Notes: a model not told the origin generated them from the letters alone. A stretch of 64,000 nt of DNA from Pseudomonas duriflava (GCF_007830155.1 NZ_VLKY01000004.1:1-64000); one strand, 5' to 3'; positions 10,100 through 20,858 are shown, counted from the stretch's first letter. Program-made: numbers and translations.

Positions 10100-10693
10100 A
10101 TGCCTCGTCTTTACCTTGCTTCCGGATCCCCTCGTCGCCGCGAGTTACTTGAGCAAATCGGAGTATCTTTCACGCGCGTTGCGGCCACTGTCGACGAATC
10201 CATTCTTCCCGGCGAAGCACCAACGGCATATGTCGAGCGTTTGGCCAGAGCCAAGGCGTTGGCAGGACTTGCCGCTCTTCCGGCTCATACCGACGCCTGC
10301 GTGTTAGGAGCCGATACGAGCGTAGTGCTGGACGGGAGAATACTAGGCAAACCCCGTGATCGCGGCGACGGTCTCGACATGCTGGCGCAACTCAGCGGTC
10401 GAGCGCATCAAGTTTTGACCGGCGTCGCTCTGGCGCATGGCGACCAGTGCGTTGTCCGGGTCGTTTCCAGCGATGTGCATTTTCGGGTTATCGATGAAGC
10501 CGAGCGTATAGCCTATTGGGCCAGCGGTGAGCCCATAGACAAGGCTGGCGGCTACGCTATCCAAGGATGGGGGGCCGTCTTCGTGAAGTACATCCAGGGT
10601 AGCTACAGCGGGGTAGTGGGCCTTCCGTTATGCGAAACGGCGGAGCTATTGTCTCTCTTTGCAATACCTTGCTGGCAAGTAGCTGCCAACTAG
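10100..10693 (+). CDS. maf: Maf-family nucleotide pyrophosphatase (YhdE-like)
   Basis: A 197-residue Maf protein. The N-terminal [16 protein letters not shown] loop is the family signature; the acidic residues in [12 protein letters not shown] and [14 protein letters not shown] form the rest of the active site. The position after mreBCD and before rng is that of yhdE, a dTTP/UTP pyrophosphatase that removes noncanonical or excess nucleotides. CAGGAGA lies just before the ATG at 10100. The frame extends upstream to 10046 but the family start is [10 protein letters not shown]. Confidence 0.93.
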   Translation: MPRLYLASGSPRRRELLEQIGVSFTRVAATVDESILPGEAPTAYVERLARAKALAGLAALPAHTDACVLGADTSVVLDGRILGKPRDRGDGLDMLAQLSGRAHQVLTGVALAHGDQCVVRVVSSDVHFRVIDEAERIAYWASGEPIDKAGGYAIQGWGAVFVKYIQGSYSGVVGLPLCETAELLSLFAIPCWQVAAN

Positions 10694-10753
10694 CGTGCTT
10701 CCACCCTCCGGTCCCGATAAGCTGGTAGCCCCCGAATAAAAATGGATATGTCT

Positions 10754-12211
10754 ATGAGTGAAGAAATCCTGATTAACATCACTCCCATGGAATCGCGGGT
10801 GGCGGTCGTGGAAAACGGTGTCCTGCAAGAGGTCCATGTTGAGCGGACGCTGCGGCGAGGAATTGTAGGCAATCTGTATCAGGGGAAGGTGGTCCGGGTG
10901 TTGCCCGGCATGCAGGCTGCCTTTGTAGACATCGGATTGGCTCGTGCGGCGTTTATTCATGCCGCCGAAATCTCAACCCGAGAGGGGAGCGCAGTTGAAA
11001 GCATTACAGCGCTGGTTCATGAAGGGCAGAGTTTGGTCGTACAGGTTACCAAGGACCCGATCGGCACCAAAGGCGCTCGGTTAACTACGCACTTGTCCAT
11101 TCCATCACGCTATCTCGTTTACATGCCACGTACTAGCCATGTGGGCATTTCCTTGAAAATCGAGGATGAAGCTGAGCGTGAGCGCCTCAAGAGCCTTGTG
11201 GAAACCTGTATATCGCGGGAGTGTATCGAGGAAAAAGGGGGGTTTATCCTGAGGACGGCCGCGGAAGGTGCGCGGGAAGATGAAATCATGGCGGATATTC
11301 GCTATTTGCGTCGTCTTTGGGCGCAGATTTCTTCTCAAATGAATGCAGTTCCTGCGCCGACTACGATCTATCAGGATCTTGATTTACCGTTGCGAACCCT
11401 GCGTGACCTTGTTAATCCACGCACTGAAAAGATCCGGGTCGATTCACGAGAAAACTTTCAGCGTATTGGCCAATTCGTCTCGGAGCTTATGCCTGAAGTG
11501 GCGGATCGGCTGGAACATTATCCTGGTGAGCGTCCTATCTTCGATCTGTACGGTATCGAAGATGAGATTCAGAAAGCCTTGGAGCGCAAGGTGGTTCTCA
11601 AATCGGGCGGTTACCTGATTATCGATCAGACCGAGGCGATGACGACGATTGATGTTAATACCGGTGCGTTCGTCGGGCATCGCAATCTGGAAGAAACCAT
11701 TTTCAAGACCAATCTTGAGGCAGCAACAGCCATTGCCCGGCAACTGCGCCTGCGCAACCTGGGGGGCATCATCATTATCGACTTCATTGACATGGAGGAT
11801 GAGGATCATCAGCGACAGGTGCTGCGCAACCTGGAAAAACAGCTCGAACGCGACCATGCCAAAACCAACATCATTGGTATCACTGAGCTTGGCTTGGTAC
11901 AGATGACCCGCAAGCGGACCCGGGAAAGTTTGTCTCAGGTACTCTGCGAGTCCTGTCCTGCCTGTCAGGGGCGTGGCATGCTGCGGACGGCAGAAACGAT
12001 CTGTTATGAGATTTTTAGAGAAATCCTGCGTGAAGCACGAGCTTATCAGGCCAATTCCTATCTGGTCTTGGCCAATCAGAAAGTGGTGGATCGTCTATTG
12101 GACGAGGAATCAGGCAACGTAGCGGATCTCGAGGCATTCATTGGGCGGACGATCAAGTTTCAAGTCGAACCCATGTATTCTCAGGAGCAATACGATGTCG
12201 TCCTGCTATAA
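10754..12211 (+). CDS. rng: Ribonuclease G
   Basis: A 485-residue RNase E/G family endoribonuclease. It begins MSEEILINITPMESRVAVVENG, followed by an S1 RNA-binding region (about 35-125), the catalytic DNase-I-like part with the Mg-binding aspartates around TTIDVNTGAFVG and IIIDFIDM, and the zinc-link cysteines in CESCPACQGRG (about 400-410). The enzyme matures the 5' end of 16S rRNA and turns over some mRNAs. It lacks the long C-terminal degradosome scaffold of RNase E, which separates it from rne. ATG codons at 10742 and 10748 are alternative starts; 10754 matches relatives. It sits between maf and yhdP. Confidence 0.96.
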   Translation: MSEEILINITPMESRVAVVENGVLQEVHVERTLRRGIVGNLYQGKVVRVLPGMQAAFVDIGLARAAFIHAAEISTREGSAVESITALVHEGQSLVVQVTKDPIGTKGARLTTHLSIPSRYLVYMPRTSHVGISLKIEDEAERERLKSLVETCISRECIEEKGGFILRTAAEGAREDEIMADIRYLRRLWAQISSQMNAVPAPTTIYQDLDLPLRTLRDLVNPRTEKIRVDSRENFQRIGQFVSELMPEVADRLEHYPGERPIFDLYGIEDEIQKALERKVVLKSGGYLIIDQTEAMTTIDVNTGAFVGHRNLEETIFKTNLEAATAIARQLRLRNLGGIIIIDFIDMEDEDHQRQVLRNLEKQLERDHAKTNIIGITELGLVQMTRKRTRESLSQVLCESCPACQGRGMLRTAETICYEIFREILREARAYQANSYLVLANQKVVDRLLDEESGNVADLEAFIGRTIKFQVEPMYSQEQYDVVLL

Positions 12212-12229
12212 GCCACTGGTTCTATCTTA

Positions 12230-15200
12230 ATGAAGGGCACTGGGATCATTACCAGCAGGTTTCTGCGCGTTGCATTCAGCCTTGTGGCACTGGTTGTGGT
12301 CCTGCTGGCCTCGTACGTTAGTCTTGGGCGAGTCCTTATCCCTGGCATAGCCGAATACCACGATGATGTGGAGGCGCGGCTGAGCGCTGCGCTAGGTCAG
12401 CCCGTACGCCTGGGTATGTTGTCTGGCAAGTGGCAGCGGTTGAGTCCGGTTATAGAACTGCAGGATCTGGAGGTAGGGGAAGACCATCAAGCCTTGCATC
12501 TTGAGCGGGTTCGTGTCGTGCCGGATGTCTTCTCTAGCGTACTCCATCAGGAGCCACGAATAGGCGGGGTCGACCTGGAAGGTATTCGCCTGACGCTGGC
12601 CGAGCAGGCCGATGGGCGTTGGCAAGTGGTCGGTTTACCTACGCGTCAGGATAAGAAGAAACCTTTCGATCCAGGCCCGGCACTTATCTGGATGTCGCGT
12701 TTTAGCCAGGTGAACCTGCAGGGTGGTCAACTTACATTGATTCCGCAGCAGGGGAAAACATTCAGCGTTCGCTATGTTGAAGCAACGCTGCGTACCTCTC
12801 CCAATGGCGATGTGCGCCTGGACGGGCGTGCAAGCCTGCCTGACGGCCAACCACTGGCATTGAATATTCAGGGGCACGTCGAGGCCTCACGGTGGAGCGA
12901 TAGTCGTTTGCGAGGTTATCTCAGCCTGCCGCAAACCGACTGGGCCCAGTGGATACCCGGTTCTCTGACTCGACAATGGCGTCTGGATGAGTTGCATGCC
13001 GGGGGCGAGCTCTGGCTGGAATGGGAAAATGGTGCTCTAGCTCAGGCCACCGCCCGGCTCAATGCTTCATCATTCATGGCTGCCTATGGAAACCGAGAGC
13101 CGATGCAGTTGAGTGATATCGCGCTGGATGTTGCGTTTGGACGAGATACTTCCGGTTGGCATGCTGTCGGCTCCAATCTGGCAGTCAGCATGGGTGAGCG
13201 GCGCTGGAGCGGCGTGACATTAGCGGTACAGCGAGATGAGGCCGCTCAGGCCTGGCATGTCCGTGCCGACCGCCTAAATCTAGTGCCGCTAAGTGCAGCC
13301 GTGCAGTCTTTGGCCCCGCTACCTGAGCAGGCGGCAGACATCATCACAGCTCTTCAGCCGCAGGGAGCCTTGCGCAATATTCGGATCGATTATTTCCCTA
13401 CGCGGCCTAAACCACAGCAGCTTGTCTATACCGCCAATTTGGATAGCGTGGGGGTCTCGGCCTATCACGGTGCTCCTGCACTCGAGAATGTTACGGGCAG
13501 CCTGAGTGGCGGGCTCGAAGGAGGTGAGCTACGGCTCGACACGCGTGATTTCTCCTTGCACCTAAGTACTCTTTTTCCTGAGCCGTGGCGTTACCGGACG
13601 GCTCGGGCGCGTCTAACCTGGGCCTTGAGCGACAATAGCTTCACATTGTCGAGCCCACTGATGCGTGTATCCGGTGACGAAGGTGATGCCAGCGGAGACA
13701 TATTCATCCGTCTGGCCCGCAAGCCTGGCGTCGAAAGTTACATGGATTTACGGGTCGGCCTGCGCAACGCTGATGCTCGCTTCGCTGAAAAATACCTGCC
13801 TACGCGGACGCCGGCCATGAGCAAGCCGCTGGCTGATTGGTTGAAAACGGCGATCAAGGCCGGCCATATTGAGGAAGGCTTCTATCAGTATCAGGGCTCG
13901 CTGATGCATGAAGCGCCACCTGGAGCTCGTACGATGAGCCTGTTCTTCCGGGTCAGAGAGGCGCAGTTGGCCTATCAGAAAGGCTGGCCGGCGTTGCAAA
14001 AGGCACACGGCGACATCGTCATTGAGGATAACTCCGTCAATATTCAGGTGGCTGAAGGAAGTATTCTCGATAGTCGTGTGAGTGATATGAAGGTGTCTAT
14101 TCCATTGCATCATGATGGGCGTACGCCGCACCTATATCTCAATAGCAAGCTGGACAGTTCTGTTCGAGATGCCTTGAAAATCCTGCAAGACACGCCGCTT
14201 CCCACGGCCACGATCTTCAAGGGATGGCAGGGGGGCGGGGATTTACATGGGCAACTGGACTTGGATCTGCCGTTGGGGCATGACCAGGTTCCTAAGGTCA
14301 TTGTTGATTTCTCGACGACTAACTCCTCGCTCAAGCTGTCTAAGCCTCGGTTGGATATCAATGCTATTCAGGGCACCTTCCGTTATGACACGACACAAGG
14401 CCTGAGCGCACCGGATATCCAGGCTCAGGTATTCGGTAAAGCCATACGGGGCAAGGCCTTGGCTGAGGGCACCGCCAAGGGCCCAAAGACGCGCTTGGTG
14501 GCGGAGGGGAGTGTTTCTGTCGACCGGCTGGCGCAGTGGCTGGAGTTGGACAAACGTCCGTTGCCTTTTTCAGGAACCTTACCCTACCAGATAGGCTTGA
14601 CGCTCGCCGAGGCCAACAGCGAGATCGTGGTGTCGTCGCCCTTGAGGGGGGTAACTATCGACTTGCCAGCCCCATTCGGTAAGCCTGCCGAGACAGCGCA
14701 CAATGGCTTCTTCCGGATGGAGCTCAATGGACCTGAGCAGCGCTACGAGGTGACCTATCAAGGTGTGCTTGATGCTGTACTGGCGGCCCCGCCCGCCCGC
14801 TTTGACGCTGTTCGAGGTGAGATTGTCCTGGGTGAGGGGACGGCAAACCTGCCGACAGAGCGTGGCTTGCGCATTCAGGGTGCGTTGGATCGGTTGGTTT
14901 TAGAACAATGGCAGGTTGCCCTGCAACAATATCGCCTACAGCAGGCACCTGCGGCTGCGGACAGTAATGCCGGTAGGCCAGGGGCATGGGAAGATGCGCT
15001 GCAGTGGCTGTCTGTAGGGCAAGTCAAAATAGGGCGTTTCGAGGGATTCGGACAGGCCGTGGATAATCTGGAGGTCCGGCTGGAGCCTCTTGAACAGGGT
15101 TGGTCGTTGCAGCTTGGTAGCGCCATTATTGGAGGTCAGATTACAGTTCCCCGTAATCCAGTCGATCCGATTGAGGTCGCGCTTAAGCACCTGAGCATAC

Positions 15201-16096
15201 CGGCTTCACCTCCTGTACCCGAAAATACTTCAACCGTCAGCGCGCCTGATCCGCTTGCCCAGATAGATCCGCATGGTTGGCCAGCGATGGATGTATCCAT
15301 CGATCGCTTCTCGTTAGGCAACGATCCGGTAGGTGCACAGCGCTTCAAAATCAGGCCGTCCAGTACCGGTGTACGATTTTCCGAGCTGAATCTTCAACTA
15401 CGCGGGCTGAAGGTGGCCGGCACACTGGATTGGGAAGGCCAGCCTCAGGCGACACGAACGCACTATGTTGGACGGTTGGCAGGTGAGAATGTGGCCGATG
15501 TTCTCTTGGCCTGGAAGTTTGCCTCCAGTGTGACTAGTCAGCAGTTTCGTCTCGACGCTGATGTCAATTGGCCTGGCTCACCTGCCTGGGCCAGCCTTAA
15601 TCGATTGTCCGGCGCGCTGGATGCCCGGTTGGATAATGGGCAGTTACGCCAGCTTGAAGGGTCAGCCTCTGCGCTTAGGGTGTTCGGCCTGTTGAATTTT
15701 GAAGCAATTCGACGGCGCTTGCGCCTGGATTTCTCTGACCTTTTTGGTCGAGGATTAAGCTATGACCGTATCAGTGCCCTGCTGGATGCCCGTGAGGGCG
15801 CCTATACGACACGTCGACCTATTACGCTCGAAGGGCCTTCATCGGACATGCGTATGAATGGCATGCTTGACCTGGCCAACGACCGCGTCGATGCCCGCTT
15901 GCAAGTTGGCCTGCCAGTAACCAACTCACTGCCAATTGCTGCCCTGATCGCCGGTGCGCCAGCAATTGGAGGTGCTCTGTTCATTGTGGATCGTTTGATT
16001 GGTGATCGGCTAACCCGAATGGCCAGCGTTAATTATCACGTCCATGGACCCTGGCAGAACCCGCAGATCACCTTGGGCAAGCCGGAAGGTCAATAG
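12230..16096 (+). CDS. yhdP: YhdP family AsmA-like intermembrane lipid transport protein
   Basis: A 1288-residue protein with one N-terminal membrane anchor (about residues 10-33) and a very long periplasmic beta-rich body ending in an AsmA-like C-terminal region (roughly 1080-1280). It belongs to the YhdP branch of the AsmA/TamB bridge proteins, which carry phospholipids between inner and outer membrane. The call rests on size, topology, the position after rng and the C-terminal LxGPSSDMRMNG-type sequence. It begins 18 bp after rng and probably shares its transcript. The window also encodes the Mla pathway, which moves lipids the opposite way. Confidence 0.9.
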   Translation: MKGTGIITSRFLRVAFSLVALVVVLLASYVSLGRVLIPGIAEYHDDVEARLSAALGQPVRLGMLSGKWQRLSPVIELQDLEVGEDHQALHLERVRVVPDVFSSVLHQEPRIGGVDLEGIRLTLAEQADGRWQVVGLPTRQDKKKPFDPGPALIWMSRFSQVNLQGGQLTLIPQQGKTFSVRYVEATLRTSPNGDVRLDGRASLPDGQPLALNIQGHVEASRWSDSRLRGYLSLPQTDWAQWIPGSLTRQWRLDELHAGGELWLEWENGALAQATARLNASSFMAAYGNREPMQLSDIALDVAFGRDTSGWHAVGSNLAVSMGERRWSGVTLAVQRDEAAQAWHVRADRLNLVPLSAAVQSLAPLPEQAADIITALQPQGALRNIRIDYFPTRPKPQQLVYTANLDSVGVSAYHGAPALENVTGSLSGGLEGGELRLDTRDFSLHLSTLFPEPWRYRTARARLTWALSDNSFTLSSPLMRVSGDEGDASGDIFIRLARKPGVESYMDLRVGLRNADARFAEKYLPTRTPAMSKPLADWLKTAIKAGHIEEGFYQYQGSLMHEAPPGARTMSLFFRVREAQLAYQKGWPALQKAHGDIVIEDNSVNIQVAEGSILDSRVSDMKVSIPLHHDGRTPHLYLNSKLDSSVRDALKILQDTPLPTATIFKGWQGGGDLHGQLDLDLPLGHDQVPKVIVDFSTTNSSLKLSKPRLDINAIQGTFRYDTTQGLSAPDIQAQVFGKAIRGKALAEGTAKGPKTRLVAEGSVSVDRLAQWLELDKRPLPFSGTLPYQIGLTLAEANSEIVVSSPLRGVTIDLPAPFGKPAETAHNGFFRMELNGPEQRYEVTYQGVLDAVLAAPPARFDAVRGEIVLGEGTANLPTERGLRIQGALDRLVLEQWQVALQQYRLQQAPAAADSNAGRPGAWEDALQWLSVGQVKIGRFEGFGQAVDNLEVRLEPLEQGWSLQLGSAIIGGQITVPRNPVDPIEVALKHLSIPASPPVPENTSTVSAPDPLAQIDPHGWPAMDVSIDRFSLGNDPVGAQRFKIRPSSTGVRFSELNLQLRGLKVAGTLDWEGQPQATRTHYVGRLAGENVADVLLAWKFASSVTSQQFRLDADVNWPGSPAWASLNRLSGALDARLDNGQLRQLEGSASALRVFGLLNFEAIRRRLRLDFSDLFGRGLSYDRISALLDAREGAYTTRRPITLEGPSSDMRMNGMLDLANDRVDARLQVGLPVTNSLPIAALIAGAPAIGGALFIVDRLIGDRLTRMASVNYHVHGPWQNPQITLGKPEGQ

Positions 16097-16158
16097 CTGT
16101 TGGCATTGAATTTGAGGGCAGGGGGTGCGTAGCATGAATGATCAATCGGGAGGTCGCC

Positions 16159-16998
16159 ATGACATTCGCGGTAATACAAATGGTCAGTCAAGCGGACGTA
16201 CGCGCCAACTTGTCCGCTGCTCGTCGGCTACTTGAGCAAGCCGCTGAGCAGGATGCTCGCTTGGCGGTGCTGCCAGAGAACTTTGCGGCCATAGGTCATC
16301 GTGATCCAGGAAGCATTGGACAAGCCGAAGCGCATGGAGAAGGCCCTATTTTGCCTTGGCTAGCTCGGACTTCACGCGAACTAGGGCTTTGGTTGGTAGG
16401 CGGCACCCTGCCGTTGCCGCCTGACAACGAGCCGGATGCCAAACCTTGTGCCTGTTCTTTGTTATTTAATGATCAGGGCGAACGGGTAGCTCGCTATGAC
16501 AAGCTTCATCTATTCGATGCCAGCGTTAATGACATCCAGGGTCGCTATCGTGAGTCCGCTCAATATGCGGCAGGCGAACAGGCGGTCGTAGTTGAGACAC
16601 CTATAGGTCGGGTTGGACTGACAGTCTGTTACGATTTGCGTTTTCCCGAGCTTTATACCGCGCTGCGAGAGGCCGGCGCTGAACTCATTACAGCACCATC
16701 CGCGTTTACGGCCGTGACGGGCGAGGCTCATTGGGCGATTCTCATCCGGGCCCGTGCGATCGAAACGCAGTGCTATGTTCTGGCGGCTGCACAAGGCGGA
16801 CAACATGCTCAGGGGAGAGAAACCTGGGGCCACTCAGCCATTATCGACCCTTGGGGACGTGTGTTGGCCGAATGTGAGCGTGGCGAGGCCGTTCTTCTTG
16901 GGCAGCGCAACGAGGCTGGTCAACAGGCTGTACGTGAACAGATGCCGATCACCCAGCATCGCCGTTTCACGTCGTCCCGTACACCCTTGTCACTCTGA
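16159..16998 (+). CDS. Nit-family carbon-nitrogen hydrolase
   Basis: A 279-residue nitrilase-superfamily amidase with the Glu-Lys-Cys triad: Glu40 in VLPENF, Lys115 in YDKLHLFD and Cys157 in VCYDLRFPEL. The sequence fits the Nit1 group, whose bacterial members hydrolyse deaminated glutathione (a transaminase by-product) to 2-oxoglutarate and Cys-Gly. The substrate is inferred from family. GGGAGG precedes the ATG at 16159, which is preferred over the upstream in-frame codon at 16138. It lies between yhdP and tldD, the usual Pseudomonas arrangement. Confidence 0.9.
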   Translation: MTFAVIQMVSQADVRANLSAARRLLEQAAEQDARLAVLPENFAAIGHRDPGSIGQAEAHGEGPILPWLARTSRELGLWLVGGTLPLPPDNEPDAKPCACSLLFNDQGERVARYDKLHLFDASVNDIQGRYRESAQYAAGEQAVVVETPIGRVGLTVCYDLRFPELYTALREAGAELITAPSAFTAVTGEAHWAILIRARAIETQCYVLAAAQGGQHAQGRETWGHSAIIDPWGRVLAECERGEAVLLGQRNEAGQQAVREQMPITQHRRFTSSRTPLSL

Positions 16999-17002
16999 AG
17001 AG

Positions 17003-17034
17003 GCCCAATTACAAATCGGAGTAATTGGGCATTT
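17003..17034 (+). terminator. Hairpin between nit and tldD
   Basis: GCCCAATTAC (17003-17012) pairs with GTAATTGGGC (17021-17030) across an 8-nt loop, directly after the nit stop, followed by ATTTCC. The stem is perfect but the U-tract is short. Confidence 0.55.
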
Positions 17035-17140
17035 CCATTAAGCACAATGCACAGGACGCGCTAAGGTCAATAGTGAAGAATTGTCTTGATTCAATGTGTT
17101 GTGCACATTTAGCAAAAATCTCACGGCTACTGGAGTACGC

Positions 17141-18583
17141 ATGAGCCAATACCTGACTTCCGTCAGTCAACATCTTCTAAGTCCGGGCGGGCTTGAGTTA
17201 GACGCCTTGCCCACAGTGCTGCATCAATTGGCCGGGCCCGGCATCGATGCGGCCGATTTGTATTTTCAAAGCATGGTGTCCGAGTCTTGGCTTCTGGAAG
17301 ACGGTATTGTCAAAGAAGGCGGTTTTCATCTAGACCAGGGCGTTGGGGTGCGCGCGCAATCTGGAGAGAAAACTGGCTTCGCCTATAGCAATGCCATCAC
17401 CCTTGATGCCTTGAATCAGGCAGCCCAGGCTGCACGTTCCATTTCCCGAAGCGGTGTAAGTGGACAAGTCCAGGTCTTCGGCGCGGTCGAGCCGACCCGT
17501 TTGTATGGCGAAGACAATCCACTGGATGTTCTAAGCCGTGCAGAGAAGGTCGAGCTGCTCAAGAATATTGACGTAGCGACACGTGCGCTTGACCCACGTA
17601 TTCAACAGGTGACGGTTAGCTTGTCAGGTGTTTGGGAGCGTGTTCTGGTGGCGGCTAATGATGGCACTCTAGCAGCCGATATACGCCCGCTGGTGCGCTT
17701 TAATGTCAATGTTGTTGTCGAGCAAAATGGGCGACGCGAGCGTGGTAACAATGGTGGCGGAGGTCGAACCGATTACCGGTACTTTCTGCGTGAAGACCGA
17801 GCTATGAGCTATGCCCGCGAGGCTGTGCGCCAAGCTCTGGTCAACCTTGAAGCGGTAGCGGCACCAGCAGGAACGTTTCCAATCGTTCTCGGTTCGGGGT
17901 GGTCCGGTGTACTGCTTCATGAGGCCGTAGGGCATGGTCTGGAAGGCGACTTCAACCGCAAGGGCAGCTCCGCCTATAGTGGGCGTGTCAATGAGCGGGT
18001 GGCCTCGCCACTCTGTACTATTGTTGACGACGGTACGATTCCAGATCGACGCGGTTCGGTTTCTGTAGACGACGAGGGCACGCCGGGCCGGTATAACGTG
18101 CTGATCGAAAACGGTATTCTCAAAGGTTACATGCAGGACAAACTCAATGCTCGCTTGATGGGAGTCGCTCGTACCGGAAATGGTCGGCGTGAGTCCTATG
18201 CGCATCTGCCCATGCCGCGCATGACCAATACCTACATGCTGGCTGGTGAGAGCGATCCGGCCGAGATCATCGCCTCCGTAGAGAAGGGCTTGTATTGCGC
18301 CAGCCTGGGCGGTGGCCAAGTAGACATCACGAGCGGCAAGTTCGTCTTCACGACTAACGAGGCGTACCTCATCGAGAATGGCAAGGTAACCCGCCCGGTT
18401 AAGGGGGCAACCCTTATCGGTAACGGGCCGGACGTCATGACGCAGGTTTCAATGGTCGGTAATGACCTTTCGCTAGATAACGGCGTAGGAACCTGCGGCA
18501 AAGAAGGGCAGTCCGTCCCGGTTGGTGTAGGTCAGCCCACCCTTAAGATTGACGCTATCACCGTAGGGGGAACCGGCGCATAA
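17141..18583 (+). CDS. tldD: Metalloprotease subunit TldD
   Basis: A 480-residue TldD/PmbA-family protein. The metal-binding motif [11 protein letters not shown] (His260-Glu261...His264 or 265) is intact, marking it as the catalytic subunit. TldD works with TldE/PmbA as a heterodimer that degrades unfolded peptides and in some bacteria processes microcin B17 and CcdA. Its partner is encoded at 19234. TGGAG precedes the ATG at 17141; the frame is open to 17096 but relatives start MSQYL. The two partner genes are separated only by darP on the other strand. Confidence 0.96.
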   Translation: MSQYLTSVSQHLLSPGGLELDALPTVLHQLAGPGIDAADLYFQSMVSESWLLEDGIVKEGGFHLDQGVGVRAQSGEKTGFAYSNAITLDALNQAAQAARSISRSGVSGQVQVFGAVEPTRLYGEDNPLDVLSRAEKVELLKNIDVATRALDPRIQQVTVSLSGVWERVLVAANDGTLAADIRPLVRFNVNVVVEQNGRRERGNNGGGGRTDYRYFLREDRAMSYAREAVRQALVNLEAVAAPAGTFPIVLGSGWSGVLLHEAVGHGLEGDFNRKGSSAYSGRVNERVASPLCTIVDDGTIPDRRGSVSVDDEGTPGRYNVLIENGILKGYMQDKLNARLMGVARTGNGRRESYAHLPMPRMTNTYMLAGESDPAEIIASVEKGLYCASLGGGQVDITSGKFVFTTNEAYLIENGKVTRPVKGATLIGNGPDVMTQVSMVGNDLSLDNGVGTCGKEGQSVPVGVGQPTLKIDAITVGGTGA

Positions 18584-18616
18584 CCGTGAGCGGGTAAGAG
18601 GAGTGGGGGACGCGTA

Positions 18617-19141
18617 TCAACGCAGTCCCCGCTTGGTATCGTCCAGCTCGCGAATGTACTTGAACAACTTACGTGCAGCAGTAGGCGGCTTGTTATGCGC
18701 CTGCTCATGTTGAGCGTGGCGAATTAACTGTCGCAGGTGCTGGCGATCAGCTTCCGGGTAGTCTTCAACAAACGCCTGTAGTGCTTCGTCGTCACCTCCC
18801 AGCAAACGATCCCGCCAACGCTCAAGCGCATGGAAACGTTCGTTGTACTGGCGCGTAGACGAGTCGACTTGGTCGATCAATACCATGATCGCATCAATGT
18901 CCTGATCGCGCATCAGTTTACCCAGGTACTGGACGTGCCGTTTACGAGCCACATTAGCCTTATGTTTAGGCGCTTCGGCCAAGGCACGGCGAAGTGGTTC
19001 GGTTAACGGTAGACGATCAAGCAAGTCGGGGCTCATTCCGGCGAGACGTTCACCGAGTTCTTGCAGGGCAAGTAGTTCGCGCTTGATCTGCGATTTGCTC
19101 TTCTCTCCGGAGAAGGCGTCGTCATCAAGAAAATCAGACAT
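18617..19141 (-). CDS. darP: Ribosome assembly factor DarP (YjgA, DUF615)
   Basis: A 174-residue DUF615 protein, highly charged and helical, with the family start [28 protein letters not shown] near residues 6-33. DarP (YjgA) associates with late 50S precursors and promotes maturation of the peptidyl transferase centre. It is placed antisense between tldD and pmbA, a conserved arrangement in Pseudomonas. A GGGGAC/GTCCCC stem at 18606-18630 overlaps its 3' end and could end both convergent transcripts. Confidence 0.92.
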   Translation of the reverse strand: MSDFLDDDAFSGEKSKSQIKRELLALQELGERLAGMSPDLLDRLPLTEPLRRALAEAPKHKANVARKRHVQYLGKLMRDQDIDAIMVLIDQVDSSTRQYNERFHALERWRDRLLGGDDEALQAFVEDYPEADRQHLRQLIRHAQHEQAHNKPPTAARKLFKYIRELDDTKRGLR

Positions 19142-19233
19142 GAGGGCGGTCCATAACTAAAGGTCGCCATCATAACGAGTCAGAGGTCGGTTGTCCGGTC
19201 CGCCGGGCTGCCAACGCTGTATAGGAGAGAAGC

Positions 19234-20583
19234 ATGAGTCAATCCGTAGAAGCTGTCGGCCCGGCGGCTTTGCCCGCCTTACGCGATCAGGTAGAGCGCA
19301 TTCTGGCCGAGGCGCGCCGGCAGGGTGCCAGTGCTTGCGAAGTGTCAGTGTCTGTTGAGCAGGGCCTGTCTACGACAGTACGCAAAGGGGAAGTGGAAAC
19401 AGTTGAATTCAATCGTGACGAGGGATTTGGAATAACCTTGTATCTGGGGCAACGCAAAGGCTCGGCCAGTACTTCGGCCACCGGCGAAGATGCGATACGA
19501 GAAACCGTTGCCGCCGCACTAGCCATCGCTCAGCATGCGTCTGAAGATGAATACTCCGGTTTGGCCGATCCGGAGAAAATGGCAAAAGATCTACCGGATC
19601 TCGATCTGTTTCACCCCTGGGCTATTACGCCCGACGAGGCAATTGAAAAGGCATTGATTTGCGAGGCCGCTGCTTTCGCGGCTAATGCCAAAGTGACCAA
19701 TGCAGATGGGACGAGCCTGAATACCCATCAAGGCTGCCGTATCTATGGGAACAGCCATGGTTTTATCGGTGGGTATGCGAGCAGCCGCCACAGTTTGAGC
19801 TGCGTTATGATCGCGGAAAGCGAAGGCCATATGCAGCGGGACTATTTTTATGACGTAAATCGTCAGGCCGGTGAATTAATGAATCCCGAGCTGATTGGTC
19901 GTCGCGCCGCCGAACGGGCCGTAAGCCGACTGGGAGCTCGTCCCGTGCCGACTGCCCAGGTTCCGGTACTCTTCGCTCCCGAGCTGGCCTCAGGTTTGTT
20001 TAGCAACTTCCTGGCGGCGATTTCGGGTAGCAATCTTTATCGCAAAACCACGTTTCTTGAGGGTGCCTTGGGGCAACAGCTATTTCCCGAGTGGTTGACC
20101 ATTGATGAACGGCCCTTGTTGCCGCGAGCACTGGGTAGCGCATCGTTTGATAACGAGGGTCTGGCCACCTATGCCAAGTCTTTTGTCGATAAAGGTGAAT
20201 TGGTTTCGTATTTGTTGAGTACTTATTCGGCTCGCAAATTAGGTATGCAGAGCACTGCCAATGCAGGCGGCGTACATAATCTCTTCGTTAGTCATGGTGA
20301 CGAGGACCAGGCTGCTCTCATTCGCCGTATGGGGCGCGGTCTGCTGGTGACTGAACTCATGGGGCAAGGGGTTAATCTGGTCACAGGCGATTACTCCAGA
20401 GGCGCTGCAGGCTACTGGGTAGAAAATGGAGAAATTCAGTTTCCTGTCCAAGAGGTCACCATCGCCGGGTGCCTGCGCGATATGTTCCGTGACATCGTAG
20501 CGATTGGCAATGATGTCGACACCCGCGGAGGTATTCGTACCGGCTCAGTACTGATCGAGTCCATGATGCTGGCTGGGCGCTAG
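19234..20583 (+). CDS. pmbA: Metalloprotease subunit PmbA/TldE
   Basis: A 449-residue partner of TldD. It shares the overall fold (N-terminal sensor-like domain, C-terminal barrel) but has no HExxxH motif, as expected for the noncatalytic TldE subunit. A run of Gly-rich motifs near the C-terminus (MGQGVNLVTGDYSRGAAGYW) is a PmbA signature. AGGAGAGAAGC precedes the ATG. It lies 92 bp from the divergent darP start. Confidence 0.95.
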   Translation: MSQSVEAVGPAALPALRDQVERILAEARRQGASACEVSVSVEQGLSTTVRKGEVETVEFNRDEGFGITLYLGQRKGSASTSATGEDAIRETVAAALAIAQHASEDEYSGLADPEKMAKDLPDLDLFHPWAITPDEAIEKALICEAAAFAANAKVTNADGTSLNTHQGCRIYGNSHGFIGGYASSRHSLSCVMIAESEGHMQRDYFYDVNRQAGELMNPELIGRRAAERAVSRLGARPVPTAQVPVLFAPELASGLFSNFLAAISGSNLYRKTTFLEGALGQQLFPEWLTIDERPLLPRALGSASFDNEGLATYAKSFVDKGELVSYLLSTYSARKLGMQSTANAGGVHNLFVSHGDEDQAALIRRMGRGLLVTELMGQGVNLVTGDYSRGAAGYWVENGEIQFPVQEVTIAGCLRDMFRDIVAIGNDVDTRGGIRTGSVLIESMMLAGR

Positions 20584-20668
20584 CCTTACTAGTCTGGTAA
20601 GGCAACAAACAAGCGGGGCGGTGGAATGAATCCCCCCTTTAGTTTGTCGAAGCTTAATATATGTTTTT

Positions 20669-20691
20669 GATAGAAAATATCATTTGATATT
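20669..20691. promoter_or_regulatory. Candidate Fur-like box upstream of sodA
   Basis: AATATCA and TGATATT form 7-bp inverted arms around TT (20676-20691). The 19-mer from 20669 matches the classical Fur box at 11 of 19 positions by hand. Mn-SOD of Pseudomonas is known to be Fur-controlled, so a Fur site is expected here, but this match is weak. Confidence 0.35.
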
Positions 20692-20831
20692 AGTTCTTAC
20701 TTGGATGTTCTTTTGATAGGCTGCTGTGAGACCTTTTAAAAGCCCAGTGAAGGCACCATTTGTGATAAGCGTGTGTGCTATGGCCGCGCTTTTCACTGGC
20801 AGTAATAAGGTGAATGTTTGAAGCAACCAAA

Positions 20832-20858
20832 GCCTGCCTCTCGCCAGAGCTGGCAGGC
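20832..20858 (+). other. Hairpin in the sodA leader
   Basis: GCCTGCC (20832-20838) pairs with GGCAGGC (20852-20858), and an inner CTC/GAG can extend the stem. It ends 28 bp before the sodA ATG. There is no T-run, so a leader structure affecting translation or stability is as likely as termination. Function unknown. Confidence 0.45.

Noticed and set aside
17669-18319. A 216-codon minus-strand frame inside tldD
   Set aside because: Antisense shadow; tldD is intact and conserved.
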